Source: Hevea brasiliensis
Taxonomy: Eukaryota; Streptophyta; Magnoliopsida; Malpighiales; Euphorbiaceae
Direction of reading: 5' to 3'
Assembly: GCF_030052815.1 (NCBI RefSeq)
Contig: NC_079503.1
Span: 46,108,735-46,172,734, forward strand
Length of the DNA stretch: 64,000 nt
The first letter of the stretch is position 1. Each line of letters opens with the position of its first letter. The translations under genes were made by a program, and so were the position numbers. Below are positions 34,544-48,200 of the stretch, one piece after another. The notes under the pieces were generated by a model that worked only from the letters and a program-made list of their open reading frames with translations, did not search any database and was not told the DNA's origin.

Positions 34544-34559
34544 AAAGTGGGGGGCAAAC
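34544..34559 (+). other. F polypurine tract
   Basis: AAGTGGGGGGCAAAC directly before LTR start TGTAGACCC at 34560, a standard tract for Tat-lineage elements. Confidence 0.8.
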
Positions 34560-37538
34560 TGTAGACCCTTATTTTGCGATGAGTATGTGCATTGAGGCCG
34601 TGTGAAACCCGATAATGAAAAATTATATGACTATAAGATGTAATTGGAGGCATGGAGCTGAATTATTAATTCCGTGATATAATCTTGAAAAAATAAAAAT
34701 AATAATAAAGTTTTGGAGAAATTAATTTAATTAAATTTAAAAAAAAAATTATTTTGTTTAAATTTAATATGAGTAGTTCTTAAATGAATCTAACTAAGTC
34801 TAATTGGGCTCCATGGGCCTAAGAAAGCCTAGTTAGGAATTTTAAATGGAACCCATTTAATTATTTTCTAAAAATTAAAATAACAAAATATCTCTCTCCT
34901 CTTTGGCCCCACTCTCTTCCTCACTCCCTATTTGTGCCATCCATTTTTTCCTATCTTCCTATTGGTTAAAACACCTCACCCAATTCCCAGTCTTATTCGA
35001 ATTCTGCAATCGTAGTTATTTAAGATCATCTAAACTTTATCACCCTAAGACTCCAAACCCTACCACACCTTTTCCTCACTCCCTATTGGTGCCTTCCATT
35101 TTTTCCTGTCTTCCTATTGGTTGAAATACCTCACCCATATCCCAGTCTTATTCGAATTCTGCAATCGTAGTTATTTAAGTCATCTAAACTTTATCACCCT
35201 AAGACTCCAAACCATATCACACCTCTCTCCCAAAACCCTATAAATACCATACTAGAGAAGAGAAGAGGGGAGGATGGGAGGAAAGAGGAAGAGAAAATTC
35301 AGAGCTTTAAGAAATTTAGAGATATTCAAGACTTTTTGAGTTCTTTCTTATTTTTTCTTTTCTTCAAGAAGATTTTCATACAAGATTTCTGGAAGGTCAG
35401 TTTTTATTGTTTTCTTTTCAAGATCTATGCCACACAATATTTTAATTCTATGCTCTTTGTCTTCAATTTATTTTATATGTTCATATAGATCATGTAATCA
35501 TGTTTAATTTGAGGGGATACACAACTCTGCACATGTTTAGTTTCTGTCTCTCGTACTTTTATTATTTTTCTTTATTTTCTGAATATGTAAAAAATTTGTA
35601 AAAATTATATTCATATTCTACACAAAATTCCATTAATTTTAGGCTCAAGAATCATAAAAAAAGCTTTAATATTTTATAAGTTATGGCTGTTTGAAGTTAG
35701 GGTTCCTGTAAAATCTGATTTGCAAGATATCCGAATTGTGGAGCCCACATCTCCCTTGTTCCTTAAGCTTTTTGTGTAAATCAGATGTCTAGAATTAACT
35801 TCAGAATCTTATGAATCTTTTCCAATTGGTTTTGCATTCATATCTGTTGTGGTTAATGAGTTATGAATTTTACAAAAAAGTAGTGCGATTCTGTCACTTA
35901 GAAAAGTTACGATTTATGTAGACCATTCGGTTAGGGTTTTGTTTAATTTATAAATTTTATGATCCTGCATGATATGTAGCTATCTTCTATAATTTTTTTA
36001 TGATTTTTAGGCATGTATAACTATTTTTAAAAAATCGGATTTCTTACTACTGTTAATCTGGCAGAATTTGGAAATTGTATATTTATGCATGTTCTCATAT
36101 TTTCTTGAGTTTTAATTGATATTTGATCTATTATTCTGGGTTGTTTTAATTCAGGAAATGTTATGAAGTGTTTGGATAATGTTAAAAGACTTAGACCATT
36201 AGGTTATTGTAACTAATTAGGAATCTTAACTCTTTAGGAGACAAGAGTTAGAATCCAATGTAAATTGTTATTAATATTTTCTTTATTTCTTTTATTTTTT
36301 TAGTTTCTTTATTTTTTATTACAAACAAAATTGGTAAGTGGCCCTAAGGTAAGTACCAAAGAGGGCATTTGCGTGGAGCTTATATGGAGCTAAACGAGAG
36401 TAAGCCAGGGATATCATTGCCATACTAGAAGAGAAGACCCTTTTTTAAGGGTAGCTTGCCCCAATGGCAACTGCATTTTCCAACAAGTAAGTAGCTCTAA
36501 ACTTCTCAAATAACCATTGGCATGAAATTGTAGTAATAATAGAACTTTTATTTGGTAAATTAAAATTAACTTTGTTTTTAATTTAACTGACTTTTGCATG
36601 TAATTAATTTAAATAAATACTTTGTAAATTAAAATTAATCTTGTTTGTAAATTAAACTAACATTGACATGTAAAATGAATTTAATTTAATACTTGGTAAT
36701 TGTAAAATAAATTTGCATGTTAGAAATCTTTATTAGGTTGTGATTGTTTGGGACTTATGTGATATTAGAATAATTATACATGTACATAATTAACTTAGTC
36801 CAATTATCCTTAGGGTAACTTGATGAAAATTAATTAATTAATTAGGTTAAATAGAAATGTAGAGTTATTTGAAATTGAATTTGTTCGTAAATTAAATTCT
36901 CAATAATAAATTAATTTTAGTCATCTGATAAATATCATTTAAATAATTCGCAGCCCATAGATAGGAATTACTTGTGCATAAAAATTGTGTGTAAACAACA
37001 ACCCTTTTGTGAATTACTTGCGTGTGTAGGATTAGAATTGCATTTTTTAGGATAAAGTTTAATAAAGGAATAATAAACAAGACTTCTAGAAACATTAGTA
37101 AAGGACTGGCACTCGAATGAATGAGGTTAGACCAGGCGTAAGGGGTGCCTAACACCTTTCCCTTACGTACCCACTATCCCGAACCTAGACATTGGGCTAT
37201 GGTAATAACGGTTGTGAAAACTCTGCAAGGAGTAAGTTGCCATCCATGACCCTCGGAAGAAACACTGAATATGTCCCGGTTATTACCCGGGTGGCGACTC
37301 CTGTCTATCTATGCCTTCATGGCATAAATCCTTAGTACCTTGGTAGTGTTATGAGAAGACGGTACTTACCAGTGGTTTAATTCTATTAGGATTGTATTAA
37401 GTGCATGTCTAGGAAATGTTGTCTAAGGAGGTGGTACTTAAGTGAGACCATTGTGACTCCACCATCTTTCCTGGGCATTACCTGGTGCATTTTATATATT
37501 CCAATGGATGATATTTCGCCTCATGCCCCCCTCCTACA
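34560..37538 (+). repeat. F 3' LTR (2979 bp)
   Basis: Second copy of 26604-29564, ends CCTCCTACA. It carries the same 155-bp promoter duplication (~34916-35226) and TATAAATA at 35239-35246. Differences from the left copy include an extra ~40-bp stretch near 35568-35630. No gene. Open frames here are shadows. Confidence 0.93.
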
Positions 37539-37543
37539 GTAGT

Positions 37544-38614
37544 TCTACATGGACAGTTCCTTAACTGATGCTCTGTTGACCTGCACCTTAAGCAGGCACC
37601 CGTCACTCTCCAACACTCCCCCTTATGCCACTTCAGGCAATGTGGACATGCAAAAGATGCTGGGGCTGGTCCACTGAATCCCATCCTTAGAGAGCTGCCC
37701 ACTGATGGTATAGACTGACCTCTCCTAGGGGTGAACTATGGCCTGGGCCCTTGGGACTGACCCTGACCTTGAGGTTGATGTGAACTCTGTACAGGTGGAC
37801 CTTTGAACTTCTTTCCTGGTGCCGGAGATGAGCTAGACTGACTCGGGCCCCTCTTCTATTGTCTCTCTCTTCTGGTCTGCTCACTTATTCTAACATTTTC
37901 AACTTTTATTGTAGCTTCCACTAACTTGGTGAAGTCCGTGATTCCCAAGGCAGTAATCATGATCTTTATGTTGTCATTTAATCCCTCTTCAAATCTTTTA
38001 CACCTCTCGGCTTCATTAGGGACTATTTCCCTTCCATAACGACTTATTCTAACAAATTCCTTTTCATACTCTACCACTGTCAGTTGTCTCTACCTCAGGT
38101 TAATGAACTCTATTCTTCTCTCTTCTAGGTATACACTACCCACATGTTTCTTCTTGAATTCTGAGAGGAAGAAGTCCCAAGTTATTAATTCTCCTTGTAC
38201 TTCACTAGACACTGTATCCCATCATTGGTAGGCATCATTTTGCAGCAGAGATATAGTAGCTTCTAAGTTTTGCTCTGGAGTACAGTGGAGTTGCTTTAAA
38301 ACCCTTCCTGTTCTGTTCAACCAGTTTTCGACTGCAACAGAATCATCTTCTCTCTTGCCAAAGAAGTCCACTACTCTAAATTTTCTTAATCTTTCCAGAT
38401 GTGATTTCTGTTGTGTAGGTGGCGGTGGTGGTGGCATTACCCCAGCCATTTATCTAAAGAACTCGACCATTTGCTGGAACATGGCCTATGGAGGCTGAGC
38501 AGGCTCTGCTGGAGCTGGTGGAGTAGGTTCTCCCCTACCCCCAGTCTCAGCTGCTGCAGGTGGAGCATGACTCTCCACTTCCTCCTCAACTGCCCTCTGA
38601 GATGTGGGGTCCAT
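37544..38614 (-). pseudogene. A gag
   Basis: Starts at ATG 38614 (MDPTSQ), just after the leader, as expected for chromovirus gag. Order: acidic/Pro-rich N-terminus, MAGVMPPPPPPTQQKSH near 38449, the gag core (RKFRVVDFFGKREDD, VENWLNRTGRVLKQL, ISLLQNDAYQ), VVEYEKEFVRISRYG, EAERCKRFEEGLND, then a basic Gly/Pro/Gln tail and two zinc knuckles: CPHCLKWHKGEC, then CLRCRSTEHQLRNC (C-x2-C-x4-H-x4-C). At least five in-frame stops (for example near 38490, 38450 and 38220) make it dead. It is cut from protease by F immediately after the second knuckle. Confidence 0.9.
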
Positions 38615-38741
38615 ATCCTATTCAAAATAATAAAGACAAACAGATCTGCATTAGTGTCACCTCGACTCTTACAAATGCAATGCATGGTATGGACTCGGTC
38701 TAGACCCAGAAATGCCTAAACCGTGCTCTGATACCACTAAA
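38615..38741 (-). other. A PBS (38725-38736) and short leader
   Basis: On the minus strand the LTR is followed by tttag then TGGTATCAGAGC, a perfect 12-nt match to the initiator tRNA-Met complement, then a ~110-nt leader to gag. The leader phrase after the PBS (gcacggtttaggcatttctg) recurs in B at 51386-51410, linking the two families. Confidence 0.85.
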
Positions 38742-39075
38742 TGTGACACTCTTTATTCGTCTACAGTATAGCCGAGTAAGATATGTCACACAGTGTACCG
38801 AAACACCCTATTTTATTTCAATAATTTTTATTTTTCCTTATTTATTTCTTTTCATAGTTATGAAGTATAATTTGTGAAGTATAATCCATTTAAGTCATTT
38901 ATTGAAGTTATAAAATTATTTAAGGTTTCGCAAATTTTATAGAAAATCAGGCAGAGTACCGGCTAAAAATGGAGAAAACAGTTTTTCAGAACATGTGAAA
39001 AACACTTCCAATATGTTTTCAATCAATCCCAAACTCCATTTTATCAACAAAATCTCAATATTTTTTCAATAACAT
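38742..39075 (-). repeat. A 5' LTR, segment 1
   Basis: Begins TGTGACACTC and is collinear with 10242-10575 of the other LTR. Interrupted at 39075 by C3 (TSD AACAT 39071-39075). Confidence 0.9.
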
Positions 39076-42000
39076 TGTCACACCTTACCCCTCTGTAAGG
39101 CAAAATATGCTCCCATAGAATACCTAATGAACTACCGAACTTCACCTACCGATAACTCATTAAGTACTCTATAAGGGATTTTAAAATAATTTTCTTACTT
39201 TATAAGTGGTGAGCATTTTCTAATAGGTATTAAAACATTTAATTAGAGTTTGAAAACTAGTTAAGATTTTTCTCCCATTTCATTTTTCTGCAAATTTTAT
39301 AAAAATTTCGGCAGAGTGTCGTCTGTATTTTGAGAAAACAGTTCTTCAAATACCTGTAAAAAACACTCCCAAAGATTTATCTCAACAACTTCATCAATTC
39401 AACATCCATCCCAACCAATTTCAAAATCATTTCTCAATTTCCAAAATTCAATATCATCAAAATACTATAATTCAATTTCATTCAAATTAACACAAAATAT
39501 TTCCATTCATATTTCAATAAAGATAAAACAATTTAGATACATCATTCTAAAAACTTACATTAGGAAAAATCCAAACTAAAATTTATTACAAGCTTTATAC
39601 AACTGCTCATGACTAGTTTTACATGTCCATACATTTATATACATTTACATACATCAAAATAATTTTTATAATCAGGGTATAAAATATACCCAATAAACTT
39701 CAAAGTAGTTAGCTCCTCAATCCTCAGCTGCTCACTCTGCTGCTCCTTTAGTCTCTATATCTGCAATAGCAATAACAGCCATCGCTAAGTACTAGGACCT
39801 AGTTGTGCACAACATACTAAAATAACATTTATACAGCATTTAAATCATACTTATTCAAAAATTAAATTGAATATGAGAAATAAATATAAAATATGATTTA
39901 TATGCATTTAATCTAAACAATTTCATTTTGAAAGCCTCAAAACACATTTCATAAAACACACAGTTATATCATGCCATTCGAAACAAATATAATCTCAATA
40001 GCCAGAGGCTAAGGAGAAGTCACATCATAAGGCTAGCTAGCTCAAATATATGAGAACCCATTCTTTTTCTTCTTCTACTGGCACACACCTCAATACTTCT
40101 GCCAGAGAAGGAATCAAAATTCGAAACTGATTTCCCTCACTAGTCATGCTAATGAGGTATTCAAATACATGGTCATGACACTGTGGTTTCAAAACAATCT
40201 TAACAATTTACTAAACATTTGATGCCATTTCAAATATATACAATTAAACTTTCAACAATTTAAATTTAAAGTATAATAAACATTTCAAGACAATGATATC
40301 ACAATTCAATATTTCAATTCATTCAAAACGATGTGCAGAAAAAAATTTACAGAAATTCTATATTGTGCACAAACCTTATACAAGTCGCCTCTTGGCTTTG
40401 ACTCGATCCCTCGGGTTCTTTTCTTGTATTCTTTTCCACTAAAACACACAGTTTCACTGTGTTTTAGTATCATAACTTATCATAAATCCAAAAATGAATT
40501 CAAATCTACTTATATCAAGTTTTAATATGCTAAACTTAACGTTCTTTAAAATTTGTGTTTTGGAGTTACTATTCACTACATTATTCAACTCAATTTATTG
40601 ACTTTCTAAGGCTTAATAGCTATAGGAATTCCAATTTTACCCACATACCACATTTTGGTTACCTAACTTATTAGTTTTGGTTGCTTTCTCAAATTTTAAG
40701 TTCTTTAGGCAAAATTTGCAAATTTTCAGTTTTTGTGTCCTAGGTTGCACTGTTCCATTGGTCATGTTGCTGTTAGAATTTGGCAAAGTTTTCTTCAATA
40801 GAAATTGTTCCTTATTGTCTTAACTTTATTCTCCTTTTTGAATAACTCCAATTGGAGTTTCGTACCTCAAGTTATAGCCATTTCAATCATGGCTGCCGGA
40901 TTGGCCTAACCCAGATTTTCTAAGCAAATTTTTGGGTTCTGGCAATTTTAGGTCACCAAATTTGGGTGGCTAAATGACTTGGTTAAGAGCATGGGTTTGT
41001 GTTCTTCATGAAAGTTTTAGATCTATATCTCAGCTTTCTACTGGTAAAATATCAAGTCATTTAGACCTGCGTACCCAAGTTATGGCCAAATGAACAGACA
41101 TTCATTTGGTCATTTTTTTACAGGGCTGAACAATTTGTTCATTTTTGTACACTGTACATTCCGAATTTGGTCAATTTGTTCACTAGGTTTTAGTCACTTT
41201 CTGGGCATGATTCCTAAATGAAAAATGTGCCATTTTGTGTCTAGTTTCATTCCCAATTGGCCTAACACTAATTGGGCTTGTAAAGTTTCAGTTTTGGTCC
41301 CTGAAAAGGACCTTGGTCATGCTGCCAGAAAACTGACCACATCCAATCCGAATTTCCATTCAATGCCAACACTTCCAACATACCACACTTGGTCACAAAT
41401 GACCATTTTTTAGCTCAAACTAGGTCAGACACACCATTTGACCAATTCTCCAATTTTTGTCTTCTAAAACCCTAGGTCCTAACCCTAATTCACATTTTTG
41501 TTACATTTAACTAATTCAAAGCATACCAACATCACTTCACCACTCATACAAGCTTACTAACATATTTAATTCAATCAAAATCATACATTCTCATCTCAAA
41601 CCCTAGCTGGCCGAAATCCATGCCTAGTCGTCCATACTTGTTTTATTTCATTTTAAGCATATTTCTAAGTTCATTAAGATATAAATACAATAATTAAACT
41701 AAAAGTTTGAAGTTTGAATTACTAACCTTATGCAGAATTTTCAATCACTAAGTTTCTTCTCTTTTTCTTCTTTCTTGCTTCTTCATCTCCTCTTCTAGTT
41801 GCCAAAACAAGTTTTAACCATGGTAGGATAATTTTCTATGGTGAGGTTTTTAGTTCTTTAAGCTCAAAAAATGAGCTTCAATGGTGTTTGGTGAGGGAGA
41901 GGTGAGAGAGAGAGAGAGAACAGGCAATGGAGAAGATAACTCCTTTTTTGTTTTTTTTTTTCTTTCTTCATGAATTTTAACCTTATGGAAGACCATAATT

Positions 42001-42620
42001 TATCCAAATTTAATTTTTTTATTATAATGTTTATTGCATCATGCATGATGTCATGCATGATGTTATCACTTTTCACTTTTCCTTTTTCTTTTTTTTTTCT
42101 ATTTATTTTTCCATTAGTTCTTTAATTTAATTTCTGACTCTGAAATTTTCTTTTCTCCGATTTTATTTAACAGTTAGGTCAGAAGTCAGCTCTAGAGGTC
42201 AATTGACCAAATTTCCCCTCACCAGTTCGATTCGGTTTGCAAATAATTTAATATTTCTTATGGATCCCTGACCTAATTATTTGACTGGCTTAACAATTCT
42301 TTTTTGTGATTTTCTCTTTTCCACTGTGTTCGCAATAGTCCTAAGGACTGCAGCGTCACATTTTACGATTTGAAATTTGAGTTTAAATTGACTTCGCAAT
42401 CCTTCTCGAGAAGGTCACCCATCGCTGTGACTCTTGGCTCATTTAACTTCTTATGTTCTATTTTTCTTATTTATACTTAACTAATTGACAATTACTAATT
42501 AATTGTGTTTAGGGCTTATCTAGTTGTCCTAGATGTGGTTCTAATCCTCTTAATTTTTTAGACTGACACCGATCACCGGAATAGTGAAATATACTAGGCT
42601 ATACAAATAGAGGTGTTACA
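39076..42620 (-). mobile_element. C3: solo gypsy LTR (C family, 3545 bp)
   Basis: Plus-strand ends TGTCACACCTTACCCC and AGGTGTTACA, i.e. an inverted C-family LTR. TSD AACAT at 39071-39075 and 42621-42625; the empty target is at 10566-10580 of the paralogous A LTR. There is no interior and no second LTR, so it arose by recombination between the two LTRs of a former full element. Open frames inside (40331, 41225, 41864) have no family support. Confidence 0.93.
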
Positions 42621-42625
42621 AACAT

Positions 42626-45289
42626 TTCCATTTCTCAATCATTCATCTCATATGATATTCATGTAAAAGTCATGAATAAATATTCACTTTTTCATTCATA
42701 AACACAATTTTCACTATTTACATTGATACCAAAATACATTACTTAAGTTTCAATTACATATGAGAAAATAAAAGTTAATTACAAAATACCCAAAATGAAA
42801 CCTAGTGTCCTACCAATGCACTAACATCGGTGAGGTGACACGGACACTATGCAGAGTTGCAGATGATTTCACCCAGTCTGTGGTCTACTGGGCTCTCTAT
42901 CAGTCTCTCCAGAACCTACGCGTGGCAAAAGCAATGCGCTAAGCAATAATGCTTAGTGTTGCCAATAATAGAATAAAAAGAAATAATAGAAAATAAATAT
43001 ACAGTGCATGTTTTGATGTCTAATGCAGACCATTTTTCGATCATTATTGGTAATCTTATTTATTATGTACTTGTTATATTCATAATTTTATTAAATATAT
43101 CCACTTTTATTTTTTTGGTTGCCTAAGTAACCTCTATTGGATGACTGGATTGGATAAACGGGTAAACTGGCACTGGGTATCCAGTACCTCCGGCCGTCAC
43201 ACCATTGGTCACATATGTATCTCCCGATGTCCAACAGAACAACTAATAAGCTGTAATAACATTAGGCACAAGGCCAAGTATCAACACAATGTTAGAATGG
43301 CTAAAAGCCATAAAATCACATAATGGCATAATGCCATGTGCAGTACTGCTAACTGAATCCTATTGCCATGCCAACCTATCCAAACCAATCTTGCTAGGTG
43401 TACTAGGGCATGTTACACTTTTAAACTTTACAATTCTTGAAATTTAAGTTTAGGTATTACTATTTATTTCATTAGTCAACTAAAATGTTGACTTTTGCAT
43501 AAATAATAGGTATATTGGTTCTAATACTGCCAACATACCACATTTTGCATTCTAGAATTGTTGGTATTGATTGCCAATACCATTTCCAAGCTTAGTGTTA
43601 GTTATTCAAAATTTTCAGATTTCAAGTATTATGTTTATTGTTACATTGGTCATTTGTACCGTAGGATTTTGGCAAAGTTGTCTTCATGAAAGTTGTTCCT
43701 TATTGTGTCTAATTACATTTCTTTTTTTGAATTACTCCATTTGGATTTTTGTAGCTCAAGTTATGGCCTAAAAACCATAACTGGTCGGATTACAATTTTC
43801 CAGATTTTTCTAGGCAGAACCAATTCTGCAGGTTTTGTGGACTCACTGCAGGTCAGTTTTTGAACATGTTATGATCAAAATTTGGGTTTTATTTCTTCAT
43901 GAAAGTTGTAGGTCCATGTCTCAGCTTTCTGCAGGTCAATTGGACCTTTCTACACTGAGTTATTACCGAATGAATAAACACTATTCATTTGGTCATTTTG
44001 CCCTGGTATAATACAAGTCACTCGGATTAGGGCAATTTTTTGGTCAACTTGGTTTGGTTTTCTGGGTAGGTTTCTTCACCAAAGTTGTGCCATTATGTGT
44101 CTAGTTTCATGTTCAATTTCCCTTGCACCAATTGAACCTCTACAACTCCATTTATAGCTGTCGAACCCTGCTAGACTCACACTCAGTCCTACAGGTCAGC
44201 CAAGGCAGCTCACCCAAACTCAAATACCAAGCCACAACTCACTTCTTTTCCTCCTCACACACATTCAAATGGTCACTAATTGACCATTACAAGGTTAATA
44301 AACCATCACATGACAAAAACCCTAGAATTGTTCAAGTGTCCAATTTTTTTCATTTCATACATGCACCATTCTTGCATTTCATTTACTTAATTATGTTCAA
44401 TCCCTCATCCACTACCAAAGGCTGCTTATAACCATTTTTCTACCAAGCAAAATCATCAAACCCTAGCTACCAAAATTTGTAAGGTGCACACATACACTTG
44501 TTTGTTTTGTTTTCTAATATTTCCTATACAATTCATGTTATTGAACATGAATTAAAGCAAAAGGAACAAGAATTGAACACTAACATGTGGCACTTCTTGG
44601 ACTTGTATAAACCTTAGAATTTCTACTTCTTATGGCTGCCTAGAGTTGCCTTGTGATGTGGGGATGAATTTTTGTGAAAGGATATTAGGATTTTATGGTG
44701 GGATTTAGGGAGATTTCAAGCTCAATTTGAGCAACAATGGAGGAAGAAAGTAGCGGAAGGCTGTCGGCCGTGGGAAACAAAGAGGAAAATGATAATTTCT
44801 TTCTATTATTTGGTCTTATTTTATATCTCTCTTATCCCTTAATAAAACATGTTAATCTCCCATTGGTTTAAAAATTTTAATTGAGGTCATTATGACATCA
44901 TTTATATATATTAATCTTATTTCTTTTCTTTTCTTCATTTCTTTCACTCATTTTTAATTATTTTCTCATAAATATTAATTCATATTTTATGTCATAATAA
45001 TTATTTACTTAACTGGACAAGTCGGTCAAAAATCATATCTTAAGACGAAATGACCAAAATGCCCTCTGATTGGCTTAACGGACTAAAATTGCTTGTATCG
45101 ATTGAAAAATTTTTCTAAGTATTTTCTTGGAATTCTAATGCCATAGAACCCTCATTGACTTTTCTCTGCAGTCCCAAAAATTATTTTATGAATTTTCTTC
45201 CTGATCTAGGGCTCCTACTTGCTAGAACCGCAACTCCCCACTGGGTTACCCATCGCTAGGGCACTGGCTCACTTAACCTGGTTGTATTT
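42626..45289 (-). repeat. A 5' LTR, segment 2
   Basis: Collinear with 10576-11352 plus 20939-22843. It includes the unbroken D target gctaggtgtactagggcatg at 43393-43412. Cut at 45289 by B (TSD TATTT 45285-45289). The open frames at 43571 and 44123 are homologous LTR shadows of 21103. Confidence 0.92.
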
Positions 45290-48200
45290 TGTAGCACCCT
45301 CATTGTAGCAATTCCGTACATTCTACTGTTCCAGTGACCGATGTCAGTCTGGACAGCTAGAACGTCTGGAAAAATATTTAGAATAGAGTGAGGAGTTATA
45401 ATTAACTCAAATAATAATAAGAAAAATTTAGAAAAAATTTTTGAAATAAAATACAACCAAGTTAAATGAGCCGGTGCCCTAGCGATGGGTAACCTAGTGG
45501 GAAGTTGCGGTCTTCGCAACTAGAAGCCCTAAACTCGTGAGAAAATTCATGAAATAATTTTTGAGACTCCAGAGAAGAGTCATTGAGGTTTCTATGGCAT
45601 TAGAATGCCAAGAAAATGCTTAGAAAAATTTTTCAATCGGTACAGACAATTTTAGTCTGTTAAGCCAAACGGAGGGCATTTTGGTCATTTCGTCTTCAGA
45701 GATGATTTTTGGCCGACTTGTCCAGTTGATTAAATAATTATTATGATCTAAAATATGAATAAATATTGCTAAAAATTAAATTGAAAATGAGTAGAGAAGA
45801 GAAGAAAAGAAAATAAAAGAAAATGCTAATTATGACATCATATGATGTCATTTAAATTTCCTCCACCAATCATAATTTGTTAAACTTATTAAAAGAGATA
45901 AAAGAGACCAAAAATTGATAAAAAAATCCGCATCTTCAACCTTTGGGCAGCCAAAAACGTTGAGAGAGAGAGAGAGAGAGAAGAGGTTCCACCATTTTCA
46001 AGCTTAAAAGCTTGAATTTCCTCTCCATTTGTTCACCAAAATTGCCAAGTCCCTTTACAAAAATTTGATCTTTCACCTAGAAAAAGCTATTAGTAGCCAA
46101 AGAAGAAGAGATTAGGGAGGTTTAATCAAGGTTAAGTGATGCTCAAAAAGGTTAGTGCCTATACTTACTTCCCTCTCTTTTTAATCCTTGTTAGGAAGAC
46201 TAATTAAATGAGAGTTTGTTGAAAAATTGAACAAAACAATTATATTGAAGTATGTATGAAAATTTACAGCCATGGGAGAAGGATGAGATTTGTTGACTTG
46301 TATGACTTGAATTGTTTGGAAGTGGTTTATGATGACAAAACTTGAGTTAGATATTGGATTATGTGTGTTGGATGTGTTAGATGGCATGAAAGCATGAAAC
46401 GAACACTTGGAAATTAGGGCTTGTGAAAAAAAAAAGAGGGTTTGCTCATGAAATGGTATATTAACCTTATAATGGTCAATTAGTGACCATTTGAATATGT
46501 GTGAGGAGGAATTCAAGTGAGTAAGGATGTTGGAGTTTAGTTTAGGCATGCTGCCCTTGGTGACCTCCAGGACTGGTTGTGAGTCCAACAGGTTTGGGCA
46601 GTCATAAATGGAGTTGCATAGGTTCAATTGGTGCAAAGCCAATTGGACATGAAACTAGACACATAATGGCACAACTTTAGTGAAGAAATCCTGCTTAGAA
46701 AACCAAACTAAGTTGACCTAAAAATTGCCCTAATCTGGGTGACTTGCATTTTGCTTGGCCAAAATGACCAAATGAATAGTGTTTATTCATTTGGTTATAA
46801 CTCAGTGTAAAAAGGTCCAATTGACCTAAAATTTTACCAAAAGAAAGAGACATACCCCTACAACTTTCATGAAGAACACGAATCCAAATTCTGACCATAA
46901 CCTAGTCAAATTGCTAACCAAACTTAGGTCACCAAATCTGGCAGAACCAAATTGCCCAGAAATTCTGGGTACAGGACAATCCGGCTAGTTATGGTAAAAT
47001 GACCATAACTTGAGCTACAAAACTCTAAATAGAGAGATTCAAAAAAGAAAATATAACTAGACACAATAAGAAATAACTTTCATTAAGACAATGTTACCAA
47101 ATTCCTACTGTACAAATGACCAATGGAATAGTAAACTCAGTGCTTGAAATCTGAAAATTATGAATAACCAACACAAAGCATTGAAATGGTATTGGCAACC
47201 AATACCAACAACTTTAGAATGCAAAATGTGGTATCTTGGTGAACTTAGGTTTAATAAATTTATTATGTATTAAAATGTCAACAATTTGAGTGAATAGTAA
47301 TGTGAATAGTAATACAAAGACACAAAGTGTAAAAACTAAATTGGTAGAGGAAATTAAGGCATGAAATTTGGAATCCATAAAATATTCATGGATTACTTGG
47401 AATAGGTAATTGAGATTTATAATACCAACACCAATGGAGTTCATAATATATTAGCAATACAACTTGACTGTACTTTACATGAATACATTGTTAAATGTAT
47501 GAATGAGATTAAAGTGCCATTTGGGATTTAAGTTCCCATCAAGGGAGAAAGGAAAAATGTTTTGAATCCAATGGTACATGTGAACCATTGTTTTGAATTG
47601 TGATCAATATGAATAACATAATGAATGAATAGATGATCCATAATAATGTATGAATGAGACATTAGTTCTCATTATTGTAGAAAGGAAAAGTACTTCTAGT
47701 ACAATGGTATAAAAGGATAATTGATGTGAATTGTGATCATATAAATGATCAAATGAATGTATAAATTATAATTGAAATTTTTCATGAAATAATGAAATCA
47801 TAAAACACAATATATTAATATTTAATGATATTATGTGCCCTTGTATTGCCTAGACATGTGTGTCAGATTGGATAGATTGGCATGCCAATAGGGTATTGTT
47901 TTAGTAGTACTGCAAAAGGCTTTATGCCTGTATTCATGGCTTTATGCCCGTATTCATGGCTTTATGCCCGTATTCCTGGCTTTATGCCCAAACTCATGGC
48001 TTTTATGCCCAATTATGTGTTATCATGGCTTTTTAGCCATACTGACTGCATACGTGGTTGACGTTCTACGTCCCATGGTATGACAGCCCGAGGCACCACG
48101 GTGTCCAGTGCCAACGACCCGTTATCCAGTTAAGTCAGCCTGTCATAGGTTACTTGAGCAGTCTAATTTATTAAAATAAGTTATGAATATTAGCAATTAA

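Larger units (their letters stand above)
26604..37538 (+). mobile_element. Element F: Tat/Ogre-like gypsy, 10.9 kb
   Basis: Bounded by TGTAGACCC at 26604 and CTCCTACA at 37538, with TSD GTAGT at 26599-26603 and 37539-37543, inserted between the A zinc knuckle and protease in opposite orientation. LTRs are ~2.96-2.98 kb and about 95% alike in the stretches I compared. The interior is 5.0 kb and largely non-coding, with scraps of Tat-lineage pre-RT linker and integrase end. RT, RNase H and integrase core are missing, so F is a non-autonomous remnant. Confidence 0.92.

Noticed and set aside
38411..38719. Plus-strand frame rich in Trp/Arg opposite A gag
   Set aside because: Shadow of the minus-strand gag, caused by its Pro/Gln-rich coding sequence.
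46181..47444. Minus-strand frames in the B LTR repeated at 55024-56025
   Set aside because: Duplicated only because both LTRs share the sequence; frames are interrupted differently in each copy.
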